64,000 nt of DNA from Patagioenas fasciata (GCF_037038585.1 NC_092521.1:68686898-68750897); one strand, 5' to 3'. Numbered from the stretch's first letter, positions 45,001-60,000 are shown. Numbers and translations are program-made. Notes: a model not told the origin generated them from the sequence alone.

Positions 45001-48000
45001 GTAGTATAAAGTTATAATTCTGCTTTCATTTATTGCCCATTTTTCATCCTTTTGTTTTCTTGATTTCACCAAAGAAAATTCAGTCTGTGACTGTACTATG
45101 CACAGCTTGTAAATTCAGAAATCTTTTATTCGAGAAAACAGATTCAAATTTAGAACTATGTGGTAGGAGAGAAGAAACCTTTGCAATAGTAAAATCCATT
45201 ATTAAGAGGATTTTGGTTTGATAAGTCAGTTTTTTACACCATTTAATGATGAGTAAAGTATAGTGACAGAATCCCAAAGTAGCCTTGGGAAAATTAATTT
45301 TAAAAATACTCAGTTTGCTTTACTCCTTTAATTAAAAACAAACAACCAACTGAAAACAAAAATCCAAATAAAACCTCTGCTGAAATGCTGGTTTTTTGAT
45401 GGTTGAGGAATTTACAAGCTGCAGCTTCTTTTTTTAGTGTGGCTATGGAATTCCATACTTCTATTTTGGTCTTAAAAATGCATGCATATATTTTAGTTTA
45501 TTATTTAAGGTCACATTTTAAGCAATTAAGTGAGAAAATAGGAAAAGAGTGCTTTGGAACCAAACAAAATTATCGTACTTGATGTCTTGTGCTTTAATGT
45601 CCGTTTTATGTGGTGAACCTTACGCTTTCACAGTGGTCTGTTGGTCTACAATGTTATATGTGTGATTTTTCCCCTCTTGCCCCATTACTCCCTGATTTCA
45701 ACATTGGTATCTCTATTGCAGCTCTTCTGCATATGTGTTTGCATTTAATGGGGCCTTGATCTTGTTTGCAGTTGTGGCACAGAATATGCAATTTAAATAG
45801 TAGCAAAATATAATTTTCAGTCCTACATAATTCTGCTTGCCTGCAAACTAACAGCCTTAGCGTTGCAATTAGTGCTTTATGTAGTTTTAATGTACTTCAA
45901 AGCCATAAAGTATCATCAAGTAGTAAGTTTTACATAGATATAATGCTGCTTTTAGTGGGGTATGTGATTAAAAGAGAACAAATATTTTTTATTTTAGCCC
46001 TTTTGTCCCTATTCCCAGTTTACCAGAAAGACCCAAGGTGTTAAGAGCAAGGTGCCCTGAACTCAGAAGGCCCTAATAATGTGGGCTGATCTCATTTCTT
46101 CAGATTTCTTCCCCACATATTTCCACTTTGAGTCTGACCCGAGCAGCTGCACTCCCAAGGCTGTGTCTTTCATCATGTTTATCATATTCATATTTAGAGA
46201 TATTGTTAAACACCTGTTTAGGGCTTCCTGTGCTTCCTTGGCCATTTGAAGACTCTCCAGGCACCTTCCCCTCTTACCCAGGCAGCTTTTTCAGTCACTG
46301 TGGGTGAATCGCTGTGAAAGGCGGTTGTTTCCGTCTTCCCTGGAGGAAGAGGATCTGGTGGCCTCAGTTGTTGCCCTAATGGCTGTTCTGTGGCTGTCCT
46401 GGTTCTTCCTCCCCTTCAGCTGGAGCTGCTCGTGGTGATTTCTGTGAGCTGGCTCGTGGGATGATGTTCACAGCCAAATGTAGCCACTGATGCCTTTCCA
46501 GTTCTTTCACATCCTCCTTTGGGAGGAAGAGGATGCTTGAAACAGGCTGAACTGAGTGGATCTGGAGTAAATCTCCATCCTCATGGGTTGTCTGTATCAG
46601 TAGATCTTACTCTGCAGAATCCAACCCAAGGATAGAGGCCACAGTTCTGGAAGGGGGCCTGAATTTAGATGTCTGTCTTGCTGTATGAGTGGAGGTTAGA
46701 GCATGCTGGACTTCTTGTACACAGTCAACTTTTTGTTCAGGTTTTGAAAGGCTGAGGGAGCTGGGTCTCTTTAACTTGGAGAAGAGGAAACTGAGGGGTG
46801 ACCTCATTAATGTTTATAAATATGTAAAGGGTGAGTGTCATGAGGCTGGGGCCAGGCTCTTCTCAGTGACAGCCAATGATAGGAGAAGGGGCAATGGGTA
46901 CAAACTGGAACATAGGAGGTTCCACTTAAATACGAGGTGTTCCTGCTCCAGCAGGGGGATTGGACTAGATGATTTTTCGAGGTCCCTTCCAAGCCCCGAC
47001 AACCTGAGATTCTGTATACAAAACTTCATCCCCCAAGTTAAGAATAGTACTTATTAAGAGAAAATCAGTATTTAATGACACAGTCAGTTCAAGTTCTGTG
47101 GTCCATGGAATACAAAGTTATGTTTCAAAAATAATGTACCCAATGTTGTGATGACAGCACCTGTTTTCGTAAGAACTGCACACTCCCTGCCCTTGCCATA
47201 CACAACAGCTACTGAGGATTGAAAATGCTGCAGAAATTCTTAATCTTCTGTTGAATTGTGGTGTGATGCCAAAAAACAGCAGGACCGTCTCCTCAACTTC
47301 CTCCAAGTTCCAGCATGTAACAGGACCGTGAGTGTACAAATGAGAGTAGGGAGGTTCCATGGCCTCTTAGCGCTGTTATAAATGCCATGAAATAAGCAAT
47401 GAATGTTGCTGCAGGCAAAATGTCATCTACTTTAACAGCAGGCTACAGGTAGTAATGATGAAGACGTGGCAGTAACTGCCCTTTTCCTTCACTTTCAGAG
47501 CAGGTCATATTTTTTTTACGTAGTGTTGGTTGGTTATTTTGTTTTATTTTTCTTTTTCCCTCAGTCTTAAATGGGAACTGTAAAATGATGGAGATTTGAT
47601 AATTCGCTTGTTTCTGTTGAACTGAAGTTCTTTGTTTTATCTTAGTGACCTAGCTAATACTGTAGTACATGAAGAAGTTTTACGGGTTCAGGAAATAATT
47701 TAAGTCATAATAAATAATAGGGATCTCTAGATGTGAAGTGTGATTTCCTGTTCATTCTACTTTACTTTGGACTACATTTGTCCCAAGAATTTAGTTCCAA
47801 AGTTTGAATATAAATCCTCAGAATACTTGCTCAGTAATAGTTCAACTTGCCAGCCATGGGTGCCCTTGTATCTTCTGGGTGTCGTGCATTGTGTCACCTG
47901 GATCCTGACAGTCCCAAGTAGCTGGATCATTAGCTTGTATGAGAGTTGTGTTGGCTTACAGGAGAGAATTATTTGTGTGCTTCTCTTACCTGGATGCTTG

Positions 48001-51000
48001 GCTTCTCAGGTGTCTCCTAGAGCACGCTTGCCAGGTTTCGACCATCCATCCTCTGCCTTTTGTGACAGTGTGGCCCCCTTTTGCTAAACCAGCCTGATGG
48101 TTGGTATGGAATGAGAAAAATCTGCATGCAAATTTAGATTTGCATCCCCCCCTTCTGCAGGGATTTGAATTTTCTTGCTTCAATTCACAGGAAAGTATCG
48201 TAACCACCAGGCTGTCGAGCTTTTTGAATGGCACATTTTGTCCTTTTGAACAAAACAAAGAGTGCAGGAGATTGATCCAGGTCTTTACCTTGCAAGTAGA
48301 CCATTTTGACAATACAGTCTTGAGTAAAAGCGAGGGCTTTTGCAGCACCTCCTTTTCCCATGATTCGGACTGTTACTGGATACTTAAATGCCATTATGTA
48401 TCCTAGTATCTCAGTTCACTATAACTTTTACTAAGTAGTAGGTCTCCTAAATGTTGGGAGTAGAACAGCCCATTACAGTGTGTTAACTCCTTCCCTGGAT
48501 CTTTCTTAACATAGTTTTCAGAATGTTCTATTCAGCTTTGATCATGTCTTTCAAACTTCTGAAACCATGAGAAATATCCAACTTCCTGTTGTCTTGCATA
48601 AAAAATATTTCATAATGTTCAAATGTACTGAATCTGTGCTTAAATTTTCAATTGTGTTAATTAAGTTTTTTAAAAAATTAATTTATTACATTGCCATTAA
48701 GATACTGTGTAATTGTTCTGAAATTCAGGTTTCCATGTCATTTTCTGCAGAGGTTAGTATTTGTAATTGTCTTCTTAGAAAAATATTTGGCTTCAGTTAT
48801 TATAAAGATACTAAATGTTTTAACTTACTGCCTTTCCTATTGCTTACACTAAATGTATTTGTATTTTTAGAAACCATTTTGCCCAAGTACATCTACGTGC
48901 TTTATCTTCAGAGGAGATTGAAGCTGTCCGTCAAAAAAAGTACATTCTCGTGACATCAAAGCTCCGGTTCATTCCCAAAGTGAACGGGTTAAGACCCATA
49001 GTAAAACTGAGCGGTGTTGTTGAAGCACGAACATTCAGCAGGGAAAGCAGAGAAAAGAAGGTTTTTATTTCCTTTTTTGTTTTATGTGGGCTTGATGTAG
49101 GCAGCTAATAAAGTGAGTGAGGCTTTTTTATGTTTTATGAAACTAGTTTTAACATGGTGAACTCAAACATTCAAATCAGAATGACTGAATGGGTGTGCCT
49201 GTTGCACTGCTTAATTACTTAATAAGCCTGTCCCAGTGCTTGATTACTATTGGCCTCCACTTCCAGAATTACATACTTCTGTTTGCAAGCCTGTCCTAAG
49301 GAAATGAGTCTGTCAGGTGATCATATTTTCTCTCTCTTCTCTTTCCATCTGTTTCTCTCAGGCTTGCTCACTGTGTCTGGTTGTGGTAGGCGTTGGCCAT
49401 CTATGGGAGTAGAAGGGTGGAGATCTTGAAAGATACTCAGTGTTCTGAACTAAAATGTTGCATTTGTTTGGCACGCTAGAGGGTGAGGGATGGATGAGTC
49501 TGGCCTGTTGGGATTGACCTGAATACTTGTGCACGTTGATGGGATAGTTGGCTGTGGTGCCCCATGAGCCCAGGGGGGTGAACAGAGATGAACTGGGTGT
49601 GTTATAGAAGGTCTAAGAAGGGCGAGGAAACTGGATCAGGTGAAGTGGGGAGATAGGAAGGAAGCTGGGAACTACCACAGTGTGGGAACAGAGACAGAAC
49701 ATGCAGTGCACGGAGTAATCTTTAACAGACCAGTAAACCACAAGACATAGTGGGAACCCAGTTTCGCTCTCTTGCATGACTGCATTAATTGTTTTTCCTT
49801 AAGGCTGCATCCCATTTAGTGCGTGAGATTAAATGTTCCCCAAATGGGCGAAAGGTCAGTGGCTTCTCAGTATTTACTGTTCAGTATGTGATCCCAGACC
49901 AGATGTACAGGGCATCAATTAAAAGCTATTCTGAAGTGTTATTTCTTGATAGTCTTTCTGTGACACACTGTCAGATTTGAGAGTATGCACACAGTTAATT
50001 TGGAAATAGCTGCAGTGCTTTAAAGTTGCTGTTACTCCTGTGATACATCTGGCATAAAGGATGATATCAATCTACTGAAGATGATGAAGGTTCAAAGTCA
50101 ACCATGGTAGCTGGTCAAGTGATTTGAGCTAGCTTGTCTGCCCTGGAGCTGAGAGGGAACATCTGTGTCAACTGAAAAGTGGGAGCGATAGACTCCTGTC
50201 AGAGAGTGCTGGACAAATAACTGAGGACTAAGGTCTTTACCTTTTAGACAGACCTTCTCTGTCTCAACTAATCACAAAACATAGCTAATGATTTTCCTAA
50301 ATCATGAAAGAGAAGGTGGTAGTAGTGTTACCTCTCTTCTCAGATAGTAGACAGAGAAAAGGGTCTAGTGCAAAATGATCATCTTATTCATCAAAATAGG
50401 GGTTCCAACCTAGTGGAAGGTGATGTAGTCTTCTCTTCCAGGCCCAATCGTGCATGGCTCCTCAGTTTGTTTCGGTCATGGAGGTTATCTTGAACTCTGT
50501 TCCAGTCCTGTACCATACCTGGCTTGTATCTGCTCTCCACTGTCCTCTTAGCATTTAAATTGTAGAAGGAAGATGATATTCCACCTGTTTCTTTCTGACC
50601 ATGTTACAATTTTGGAACTTGGAAGCCATTTTGGAGTTGTAGGTGTAGTCTTTCCTAGCTTCTGTAGTTCAACACTGGAATGTATCCAGCTGAATTGCCA
50701 GAGAAAATCTCCCAAATATCCAACTTCTGATTCTTGGGCAACTCTCAAACTTTGCTGCAAAATACATGTCGGAATGAGCCCATTTCTGTGAATTCTTCCT
50801 CAAATCAGTGTAGATTGTGTTTTGTTGCTTTTCATCCTTTTTCCTTTGAAACATTTTTTAAATTCTTTTTTTTTTTTTTTTTAATGGAAAGCTCCGAGCA
50901 CTGGGAAGCAGCACGGTTCTAAAGTATCTGAGAGCTTATAGTTGTTTATAGCATTCTTCAAAGATTCCAGTAGATCTTTAGATTTTGTAAAAATGTTAAT

Positions 51001-54000
51001 AATTCTCTGGATTAGACTTGTTCTGGGGAAGCAAGAGGCTTGAGGGAATTCCTTCTGACACGAAAATGAGGAGCTACTGTGACTACTACTGTAACTTCAG
51101 GTTCTTAGGTCTAGTTCAAACCGTGTTTGAAACCAGTCTTAGTTTTCTTTTATCGACTCCCCTGCTAACACCCATATGACCGTCAGCTTTGTGAAAAGGT
51201 GAAGATGTGCTTTTTGTAAAAAAGCAACCATTTTGGGTTATACTTATGAAGAAGAAAATGAGGAACTTTTCTACTGATTATTACTTTGACCTTGCTGCTT
51301 TGTTTTACCTTTGAGCTACATCTCTACCCTTTTGACTGTTTTTCTTGGGAACTTGGCCTAAACCAGAAAAGATACCACTGCAATAATTTTGGGAAAGCAT
51401 CTTAGTTTTCAGAAATCTTTATTTTATAAGCTGATCAAAAACATTTTGCAAGATCAGCCAATGAATGAACATAATTACTAACCTTATGTAAAACAGCGAA
51501 GTTGGATCGAGTTGTTTTGGAGGCAGTGGCAGTAGTACACTAAACATTTTTTGTGTGCTTTAATTCTGCCAGCCTTTCACTTAAACTTGTTATTTTTTTA
51601 GTGCAAAAATAAATGTTTTCAGATGAATTGGAATGCTTCCATAATTAGTAGTTTCAGTGTATCCATGTCATGATCACAATACTGCTATTGAGAGTAAGAA
51701 CCCTTTTATATTCTGTGTGTACTTTTTGGAGGATTTCTCTGAAGTTCTAAACTGATTCATAACTAGGCTACGTGTGCAGTTGGTTTATTTTCTTCAGTAC
51801 TATGGCTTGCCCTTTCAACGTTCTTTTATTGCCAGGTCTGTCAATATTATTTTTTTCCTTAAAGTGTTTGCAGAGCTAATCCAGCTGCACAACTTGACTA
51901 CCACTTTGGTGTACTTTGCTATTCCCATAGCTGAGAGTTAAATCTTTGCTAATGTACTTGCATTAAGTACCTCCAGAGGTTGGATTTAGCCTGAAGTCTT
52001 AGGGCGCATGTCCTTTTCACTCTTCTTGTTGCAGTGATAATCTCCAGCAGAGAGAATTAATGATATTTAAGAATTTACCTTCTAGTTGGTGGTACTTTTA
52101 TTTGCTGGAGTCAATCCGTTTATCTTGTTAACTATTACACCTTGATTTCCAAGAATCAAGTAGAGAAAAAAAAAAATCCATAGGGATTTAAATGTGCTAA
52201 AAAAAAAATCTGAGGCCGTTTTGTCACTTCAAAGTAGTTACTGCAGCTATAGTCAAGCTTTCTGAAAACTGCAGCTGACCAATATAATATAGTTAATATG
52301 GGAATTTAGTCTCCTATTTCATCTAAATTCGAAATATCTGTGTCACACAGAATGTAACATGTTTCGACATACTTTAAGGCGATTCTCTTTGCTACCTTTA
52401 GATGCATCACTACAACACTCGACTGAAAAATCTGTTTAGTGTGTTAAATTATGAACGGACAATAAACACCAGTTTTATCGGCTCTTCAGTGTTTGGGAAA
52501 GATGATATCTACAAGGCATGGAAGAAGTTTGTTACAAAGGTTCTTGAATCAGATGGTGAAATTCCTCATTTCTACTATGTAAAGGTATGTCTTTTTAATC
52601 ACATAGTCAAGCTAATTTTTAAAGTCAACTTGGACAAATACTTTTATAGGTGTCATCCGAGTCCGTCATTATTTCTTTTTCAGAATAAATTTTTGTGCAC
52701 ATGTAACACAGACTTTGGTTGTTTTTTTCTGGGGGGGTGTCCCTGTAGTAGCACTTGCTTTACTTGTATGTTTTTCTGTCCTTCTTTCTGTCATGTAGCA
52801 GCTCTTGTTCCTGCACCTGCATAGGATTTTTGTAGTTACATTTACCTGGGTATAAAAATGGGACAAAAATACAAACTCAAATATACTTTTAGGGCCATCT
52901 TCCCAAAGGACAACCAGAAAAAACTTGCTATGTGCGTTTGGATAAATTCAGCATATTTTTAAAACTAGGTCACTTCTATCTCAGTATCATTAGTTTCTGT
53001 TTAAAATGACCATTTTAACTTTACTGTCTCTCCAACAAGTTTCTTCTCCCACTGGATAGAAATGATTGCTTGTTGTATCCTACTATTTGGAGGAATTTCT
53101 TCTTAGCACTTTTGTCTTTCAACTGTGTCTAGCAAGCAGCCTTTCTGTTTGAGCTCAATTCATAATTTTGAATTGGGGAGATTTATACAGATGTATGTAA
53201 ATTACAGAGATTTGTGTGTATTATGGTGGGGCATTTCTCCCATGTTCTCTTATGTCCTGTCCTGAAATTGCTTTCAGTGATTACCTCATCTTTCAAACCA
53301 GAGAATAATGTCATTGGCAGTAGTTCTCCTAAAACTTTTGCTTCTTCAGAAGGTTTTGAGTTTTGATTACGACAAATGAAAGCAGAGTTAAGATTGCAAT
53401 ATGAGGTTTAGGATGAGGAAGGTTTCTTAAAACATTTAAACATGTAAAAATATCAGCAATAAACTTTAGTTAAATGATTGAAGGTTCCGTGTTTTAAGTT
53501 GCAGATGGTATAATCTTCTGCTGATAACAACAATTGGGCTGAACCTGATTGTTTGGTTATCCCTTGTAAGGGAAAACTCAAATAAGCAATGAGTCTTTTT
53601 TTTTGTCACAAATTAGATCTGAATGATGCAGTAATTTCACTCCTATGTGGTCTGTCCTTCAACCATATTTATATACTGCAACAATACCTTTTGCATACTA
53701 CCACAGTGTTTACAGTGATACTGATGAATACGTAATGGAAGATACTTCTCCTCTTTCAGGCTGATGTATCCAGGGCTTATGATACCATTCCTCACAATAA
53801 ACTTGTGGAAGTGATTTCGCAGATCTTAAAGCCGGAGAAAAGAACTGTCTACTGCATACGGCGCTATGCTGTGATCATGATTACCACGAGTGGAAAAGCC
53901 AGGAGGCTCTATAGGAGACATGTATGACTTGCTGATTTCATCTGTTGACTGCTGTAGATATATTTCTGTCCAAGGAATGTTTTTGTTTATAGCTTTTTTA

Positions 54001-57000
54001 GTCACAATTTGAATTAGGCAATTACTTCATAAACCTTTTTTTTTTTTTTTTTTTAATAGTGTTGGATATTTTCCAGAGGTAGTAAAGCTTCTCTTTACTT
54101 TTTACACTTTTTACTCTTATGCTAGTAAAAGATAAATAAGTAATGGATATAGAGATATGTGAGGGAGGTATTTTATAACAATAGCAGAGTTGTTGGATTA
54201 AAATGATGCAATAAGGCAGGCCCTTTGATATTCACTGAATAAAAGAGTCATGTACTGAATTTTCTACTGCTTTTGTCATTTATTTCTTTACGCTCGATAT
54301 ACAGGTTTCTACTTTTAAGGATTTTATACCAGACATGAAGCAGTTTGTGTCCCATCTTCAGGAGAGTACCTCACTGCAAAATGCAATAGTAGTTGAACAG
54401 GTAAGTATTGGGAGGTTTCTTTTCAACTGAAAAAGAAAGCTACAGAAGAAGTGGAGGAAGACTGGGATTTTTAATTGAATGTACATATTACACGGTGACA
54501 CTACCTCTCTTCTAGTTACCCAGCACTTTCCATAGATACACTTCTGTCATCTCTGCTTTGGTGTTTCTAATAGTGTTCAAGGCAAGAAATTTGACAAAGT
54601 GTCCTAGACTTTTCCCGAAGTTTCTTGTTGTTGTCTCAAACTTTCATTGTAACCAGTGTTTTCTTCTTCCTTTCCTAATTCCATTGTTTGTTGCAACAGT
54701 TCTCAAGCAGTAATTAACTAGTAAAGAAGGGCTTCAATACTTACTATCTCCAAAATGTAAAGAAGAATGAACAAAATGTATTCTAAGCTAAGTGGCTAAG
54801 GAAATGGATGTGAAATTTTGAATAGCAAACTGCAGAGAATAGAAAACTGATGTCAAAAAAAGAAACCCTTGTTTTAATGATTGCCTGCCAAGGTTGATGA
54901 GAATAAACTCTTCTTTAGAAGAGTTAAAATGCAGCACAAAATAAGATCAGTTCTTGTACTTTTCATTTAAAGAGATTTCTCGCTTTCAGTGAATTAAAGT
55001 ATGGTTAAAAATTATATGTATTTTAAATTTACTCTAACACTTTGCTACGAGAAGCAAGCATCTTTATGTTGTTTTAATTCTTATGCTACAGAGAACTGTA
55101 CTAATTCCAAATAGGTCTTCTCAAGACTTCCTTTTGTGCAAGGAGCATGACAGGGGAAGGCATAGAAGTAGGCTTTATGCTCAGTCGCTTTCTTAATACA
55201 TTTCATTGCTTGGCATCATAATGTTCCATAAGAACCTACAAGATCCTGAGCATCATATGACAAGATGGGTATTTTTCTCACAGGCTACTTTTTTTTTTTT
55301 TTTTCCTCCTAAACTTGCCAATGGAAATTTTTTAAAAAAGGTAATTTACATAAAAGTAAAATGATCTTGGATATCTATGGACAAGGGGGGACTAGAACAT
55401 ACAGTGTGGGTGATACACAATTCAGGGTACTTACAAAGTGCAAACGGCCTAATAAGTACATGGATGAAAACTTAAAGTAGCTGAATTTGTGATATGTACA
55501 TAGGTTTTGTTTTGTTCTTTTTTCCAGTGGACATCTGATTTGGGTTACTATGCTAGATATTACATGAACAACAGCATTCTAATTCAAAATATTTAACATT
55601 TGTGTGTATGAGTCATTACTTTAATTTTTTTTTTTTAAAGTATTCTGAGAAAAGTATCATGTCAGCCTCTGTGTCTGTACCACAGGTGTATCATGTTAGT
55701 TTTTCAAACAAATAACCATGATCTCACATGGCTCTATCAAAAGCTGTGTGCATTTATCTGATGCCCATCTATGCAAATAGGAAGTAATTTTGCTTTAGTT
55801 TTCATGAAGTCATTGTCAAAGGGATTTAAACTGCTCAAAATTATTCTTTACACAGTTTTTAATGCAAAAAGCTTCATAAAGATTGAGTGGACACTCTTGC
55901 ATAGAATCGTTGGAAATTTATGGCACAGAATATTTTGCAGCAGAACTGGCAAGTGTATCTATATTGGGGAATTATAAAGAATATGATAGTTACAGAAATT
56001 GGCCTGTATGATAGAAAATGGCAAAAGAGTGAGGTCTCATAAATAGTCATAATCCAATATTATATACCAGCACTTGAAGTGATTTTACATGTTTTATTTG
56101 ACTGTTTTCCCATGTAGCACCAATAAAAACTGGTTTTCCCCCAAAGCAAAACAACAAAAAAGTACTGTTGACTTGTTGAATGTGAGCAGCTTTTTAGTGT
56201 GTATGTTCAGATCTTGGTTTCAGGCATTTTGTTTCTTACCTTAGGGATTTGAACTACTACAGTCTAACTTCTCATAAAGGTTTCTGTGTATCTTTTAGGT
56301 TTATGATGTGTTTTTAGTTTCAGTAAGTTTCTAAAGTAAAAATCTCCTTATTTTATCCCATTTGTAGAGCTTAACTTTTAATGAGACAAGTTCCAGCCTG
56401 TTTCATTTTTTTCTTCACATGATAAGTAACAACATCCTGGAGATTGGGAACAGGTAAAAAAAAGTTGGTTTTTCTTCGTATAGTGTGTTTGAGCTTTTTG
56501 TTTGGTTATGTTTTTTTTTTCTGTTAAGCAGGATACATTTAACTGGCTCAGGGCATTTTTTGCTAGCTGCTTTTTAAAGATTTTTTGTTTCATGTTAAAT
56601 TGAAATCTGTTTATCAGTTTAAGCCCCATAAAAGCATGGAAAGTTTGGAATGAAATTTGTATTTGAATAACATTTCTGTTTCCCACCTGGATGATGTTAA
56701 CTATACACAGAATGCATTATTCTACAGATATATAACCTTTTTCATTTATAACTACAGATGTAGTTCAAAAGAAAAATACTTCCAAATGTTGGATCCCAGT
56801 ATTCATCCCGTAGTGGTGAACAAAATCTAACATCCAAGCAATCATTCAAGAGCCTTTGTAGTAATTTCTTTGTAATGCAAAATTACACCTATTCTGCATG
56901 GCCTTGCTATTTGGCATATTGCGATAAAAGTAAAAGGTAATAGGAATTTAAATTATTGGTAACTCCAAAATTAGGAATCAGATGTTATAGAGGGTAGTAA

Positions 57001-60000
57001 TGCAGATTTCTTCTTGTGTTGGTAGAAATTCTGGTCTGGTATTTACATTTTGCCTGTAGGTGGCAAATGTGTATGGTATCTAAAAAGCAAGTACTTGTGT
57101 GATCTTTGTAAATTCAGGGTGAGGTATATGAGAATGAATAGCCTCCTGCTCTTTTAAAAAATGCCTTTATTTTAGAACACTTAATCTCACAGGATTGAGG
57201 GAGGAAGAGAAAAGCTTTCCAGGAGGCAAATAGAAGAGCATTTATAGGTTTTTCTAGCATTGATGCTTACACTCCCTTTGGCAGGATCATGAGTACGCTG
57301 ACGTGGCATGCCATTAATAAGAACTAACTGGTATCAGTATGTTTAGTAAAAGTTTAATAGTTTTTTAAAAAGCTCACCCTCAGAGAGCCAACTCCACACT
57401 TATGTAAATTCAGTTGCAGCTTGGCTGAAAAAGTACTGGTTGTCCTGTAATGAATTTGTCTTTTTTAAGTAGCTCGTTCTCATTTGTTAAAAAACTCCCC
57501 AAATACTCCAAGCTGCAAATAAACCTAGTAAACTAATACACTGTTTAACTGATGGTTCTCAAAAAACCGTCACAGTCAACATTCACTTGATGTTTTGAGA
57601 AAAATGCTGATTGTTGAGCTAGGGACCTAGAAGGAATCTTTTAATACCATTTCTCAAAATCCTGGAAAAGTGTAAAATTATTGCTAGAAAAATTTGCAGA
57701 TGACTCAAAACAGTTAAGATCAATGCTAGAATGTAGTATGTGGCTCTGGTGTCCAGTGGCATGAGTTCATTTTCTTCAGTTTCACTAAGCCATTCCTGTA
57801 GTAATGGCAAAATGGACATTGTAATATACAGAGTGTTACAAAAAGATGGGCCCAGTTTGAAACCACTATGTCTCTGCAACCACAAACTGGCCATGAATGA
57901 AACTCTTACCATCTGAGAGGGTGGGACATAGAGTTTCCCATTATTACCTCTAGATAACTCATTAAACGTTTTGTAATTTTTTGTGTAGTTGTACCATTTC
58001 CATCACGAAATATACTGCTTTGAAATTGGGCCCATCTCTTTGAAACACCCTGTATTATCTCACTGCTTCAAAGGAGTGTCATGAAAATAATTCCCTGGGA
58101 TTTTGTGAGGCATACTCATTCTGGTGTTGCCAGCATAGAAAAATCCAGAAGGTAATGAGGCACTCTGTCTTCAGTACCCTACCTAGATGTGACACATTGC
58201 TATTACTGTGTGGTTTTCCTGGCTTTATACAAGTAACAAAATCAAGGAAGTGTTAGTGAATCTCCCCCTGGCCATATCTGTACGAATTCTTTGAAGCCAT
58301 GAGAAACAAATCAAGATTTACCCTTTTGCAAAATGACTTCAGTGAACTTTTCAAGCAGGGGGAGGGAAATTGAGTATTATTACAAATAATAAGGGTTAGG
58401 ATTTCAGAGGATGTAGTGGTTTTTCCTAATTAGAAGCAAGATAGTTTCACACCTGAGCAGTTAAATGACAAAATAAATATGATTTACAGTATAGCTGGGA
58501 TGTGTAAAACCAGATCACATGCTATATTGGGCTGAGCCATCAGAAATTTCCCTAAAATTAAAGTAGTATATATTTGTGGGGAGAAAAACAAACAACAACA
58601 ACAAAGCTCAAGCAAAAACAATCAAGAAAATATTTTCCTTGACCATGTCTTGTACAAGTATAAACAAAAAATAAACACCTCCATTTAAATTATTGATTTA
58701 AATTATTCCATAGGTAGACATCCTTACTCTGACTCGTGATGCTGAAAGTGCTTTTTTTCAGAAAACTTAAATGCTCACCCATATAAAATCTTGTTATATT
58801 TGAATTTCATGTGGATACCTGCTGTTTCTGATAAATGTTCTGTCTCAAAATCCACCTGAATTTAATTCCTGATGTAGATGTACAGTATGAGCTTCAGCCT
58901 GTGGATTTTTAGTGGCCACCTGCTAGAAGCTGTTTGGATAATAATTGAAATAAATAATAGTTTGAAAGATCTGTCTAGTGTACTTCATTTCTTGTAGAAT
59001 ATTTGTTTTGAAGCTATGTAAGATGTAACATAATTAGAAAGCTTAAATGAAGGGTGACTGCAGCTGAAAGAGAAATGAATAATTGTGATTTGAGATCAGT
59101 TATAACATTTCTTTTGTTTAATGGCAGTTGTCTGCTGGATTTTCTTAATAAAAAAAGGAATAGGTATATTGGTGGCTTTTTTCACTGTTTCACTTAAAAT
59201 GTCTGGAATTATATGTAGATTCTTGGAGGAAAGAACAAAAAAAATTAAGGCTAACTAGCATGCATGTAGCATATTTCTTATTGAAACACATTATACTTGT
59301 GAAAAAAAAATGTTTAATGGCTGTTGCAGTCTTCTTGTATGTTTTGATTTTTTTTCTTTTCCTTCTTTACTAGGTACTACTTACAGTGCTGTGGAATTCC
59401 ACAGGGCTCCATTTTGTCAACCTTACTTTGCAGCTTATGCTATGGAGACATGGAAAACAAATTACTCTGTGGAGTGCAGCAGGATGGGTAGGGATGCTTT
59501 GTTCTGTGCTCTATTACAGTAACGCGTGATTTATAGTATATGCTTTAGCCATTTTCTCTGAAGATTAATTTTGAATTTCAAGGATTTCCAACTCTCCGTG
59601 AGGAGCCTGGTGCACACAAGAATCTCCACAGTTTCAGTGTCACTGTGGTTGTTTTGTGTGGGAATTTCTCTGTCATAAGATCGTGAAGAAAAGTGCTGAA
59701 AATAAGCTTTACAAGATCTGTGGGTAGCAGACTTGCTCTTACAAAGAGTATTTAGGGATGCTGTAAAGAGTCTGACAAGCTTGCCTGTACATCTGAGAAG
59801 TTTATGGTTCTCCCACATTTGTTCCCACATAATCTGTGGTCTTTTGTCCTCAAACAAGATGGGTTATTCACTACAGGCCTTCTGATATTCCAGGCTTCTC
59901 CCTGAGGGCTTTCCAATCCATCATCTGTAAATCTTAACATTTTATCAAGGTCACAGATTTATTGTAGATTTTTTACAAGGCATGTTGGTGGTTGTTTGAA

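Noticed and set aside
53760-53800. Human-type alpha alternative acceptor in TERT exon 6
   Set aside because: No AG lies 36 nt into the exon; the nearest AG (14 nt in) would shift frame.
57619-57912. Minus-strand 97-codon frame overlapping the MITE as a transposase
   Set aside because: It crosses the element boundary and shows no DDE/D-type motif.
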